Assembly (NCBI RefSeq): GCF_000428925.1
Contig: NZ_AUAW01000001.1
Location: 248,001-312,000, forward strand
DNA length: 64,000 nucleotides
Reading direction: 5' to 3'
DNA from: Furfurilactobacillus rossiae DSM 15814
GTDB lineage: Bacteria; Bacillota; Bacilli; Lactobacillales; Lactobacillaceae
Numbering within the stretch: position 1 is the stretch's first letter; the number at the start of each line of letters is the position of its first letter. The notes below the pieces were generated by a model that made no database searches, was not told where the DNA came from, and worked only from the letters and a program-made list of their open reading frames with translations. Below are positions 63,989 through 64,000 of the stretch, piece by piece. The position numbers and the translations under genes are program-made.

Positions 63989-64000
63989 GCACGCCGTGAA

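Overview
The window looks like chromosome of a low-to-mid-GC Firmicute of the family Lactobacillaceae. The gene contents (PyrR, RqcH/FbpA, Mn-dependent pyrophosphatase, ParEC, PlsY, and the rbgA-rnhB-dprA-topA-trmFO-xerC block), strong AAAGGAGG-type ribosome binding sites and the enzyme set are typical of heterofermentative lactobacilli. A Furfurilactobacillus-like genome is my best guess, with low confidence at genus level.

Layout. 1-5.4 kb: end of a probable lspA, then rluD, pyrR and a carA-like/carB-like pair on the + strand, closed by a bidirectional terminator. 5.4-8.9 kb: rqcH (minus), a MarR regulator and a DegV protein. 8.9-11.9 kb: an AT-rich, partly decayed accessory island with what looks like the C-terminal end of a polymorphic toxin and three tandem paralogous four-helix membrane proteins, two of them intact. 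11.9-18 kb: YoaK-like membrane protein, two aldo/keto reductases, a divergent Tag-like protein, a secreted GH30 hydrolase, a DsrE-like protein and a universal stress protein. 18-22.6 kb: ABC exporter and divergent Rgg regulator, then a small XRE regulator followed by three paralogous membrane proteins, the first frameshifted. 22.8-28.3 kb: VOC protein and an AraC / MFS / GH3 beta-glucosidase locus with a cre site. 28.3-31.8 kb (minus): ABC-2 transporter plus DesK/NarL-type two-component system, with the permease broken by one in-frame stop. 31.9-36.2 kb: an unusual cytoplasmic-looking Ig-like repeat protein, a GNAT acetyltransferase, an orphan oligopeptide-binding lipoprotein behind a structured leader, and tRNA-Ala. 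36.3-43.8 kb: TPP riboswitch with thiMDE, msrB/msrA, two HesB-like paralogues flanking an IS110-type transposase remnant, and LysR-ppaC. 44-58.7 kb: housekeeping (parC, parE, plsY, LacX-type epimerase, xerC, trmFO, topA, dprA, rnhB, rbgA). 59-64 kb (minus): a sugar operon of FucP-like permease, DUF4432 epimerase-like protein, FGGY kinase and SorC regulator, with a cre site over its promoter.

The most unusual item is the pyrR-carA-carB run. The CarA-like protein keeps the family fold but has lost all three residues of the glutaminase triad. The CarB-like protein is about 200 residues short, has lost key ATP-grasp residues, most of the second ATP-grasp domain and the C-terminal allosteric domain. 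Both frames are nonetheless open for 3.7 kb. This looks like a repurposed carbamoyl-phosphate-synthase pair sitting next to a normal PyrR. Other points of interest are the toxin/immunity-like island, the XRE plus membrane-paralogue cassette and the attenuator-like leader of the orphan binding protein.
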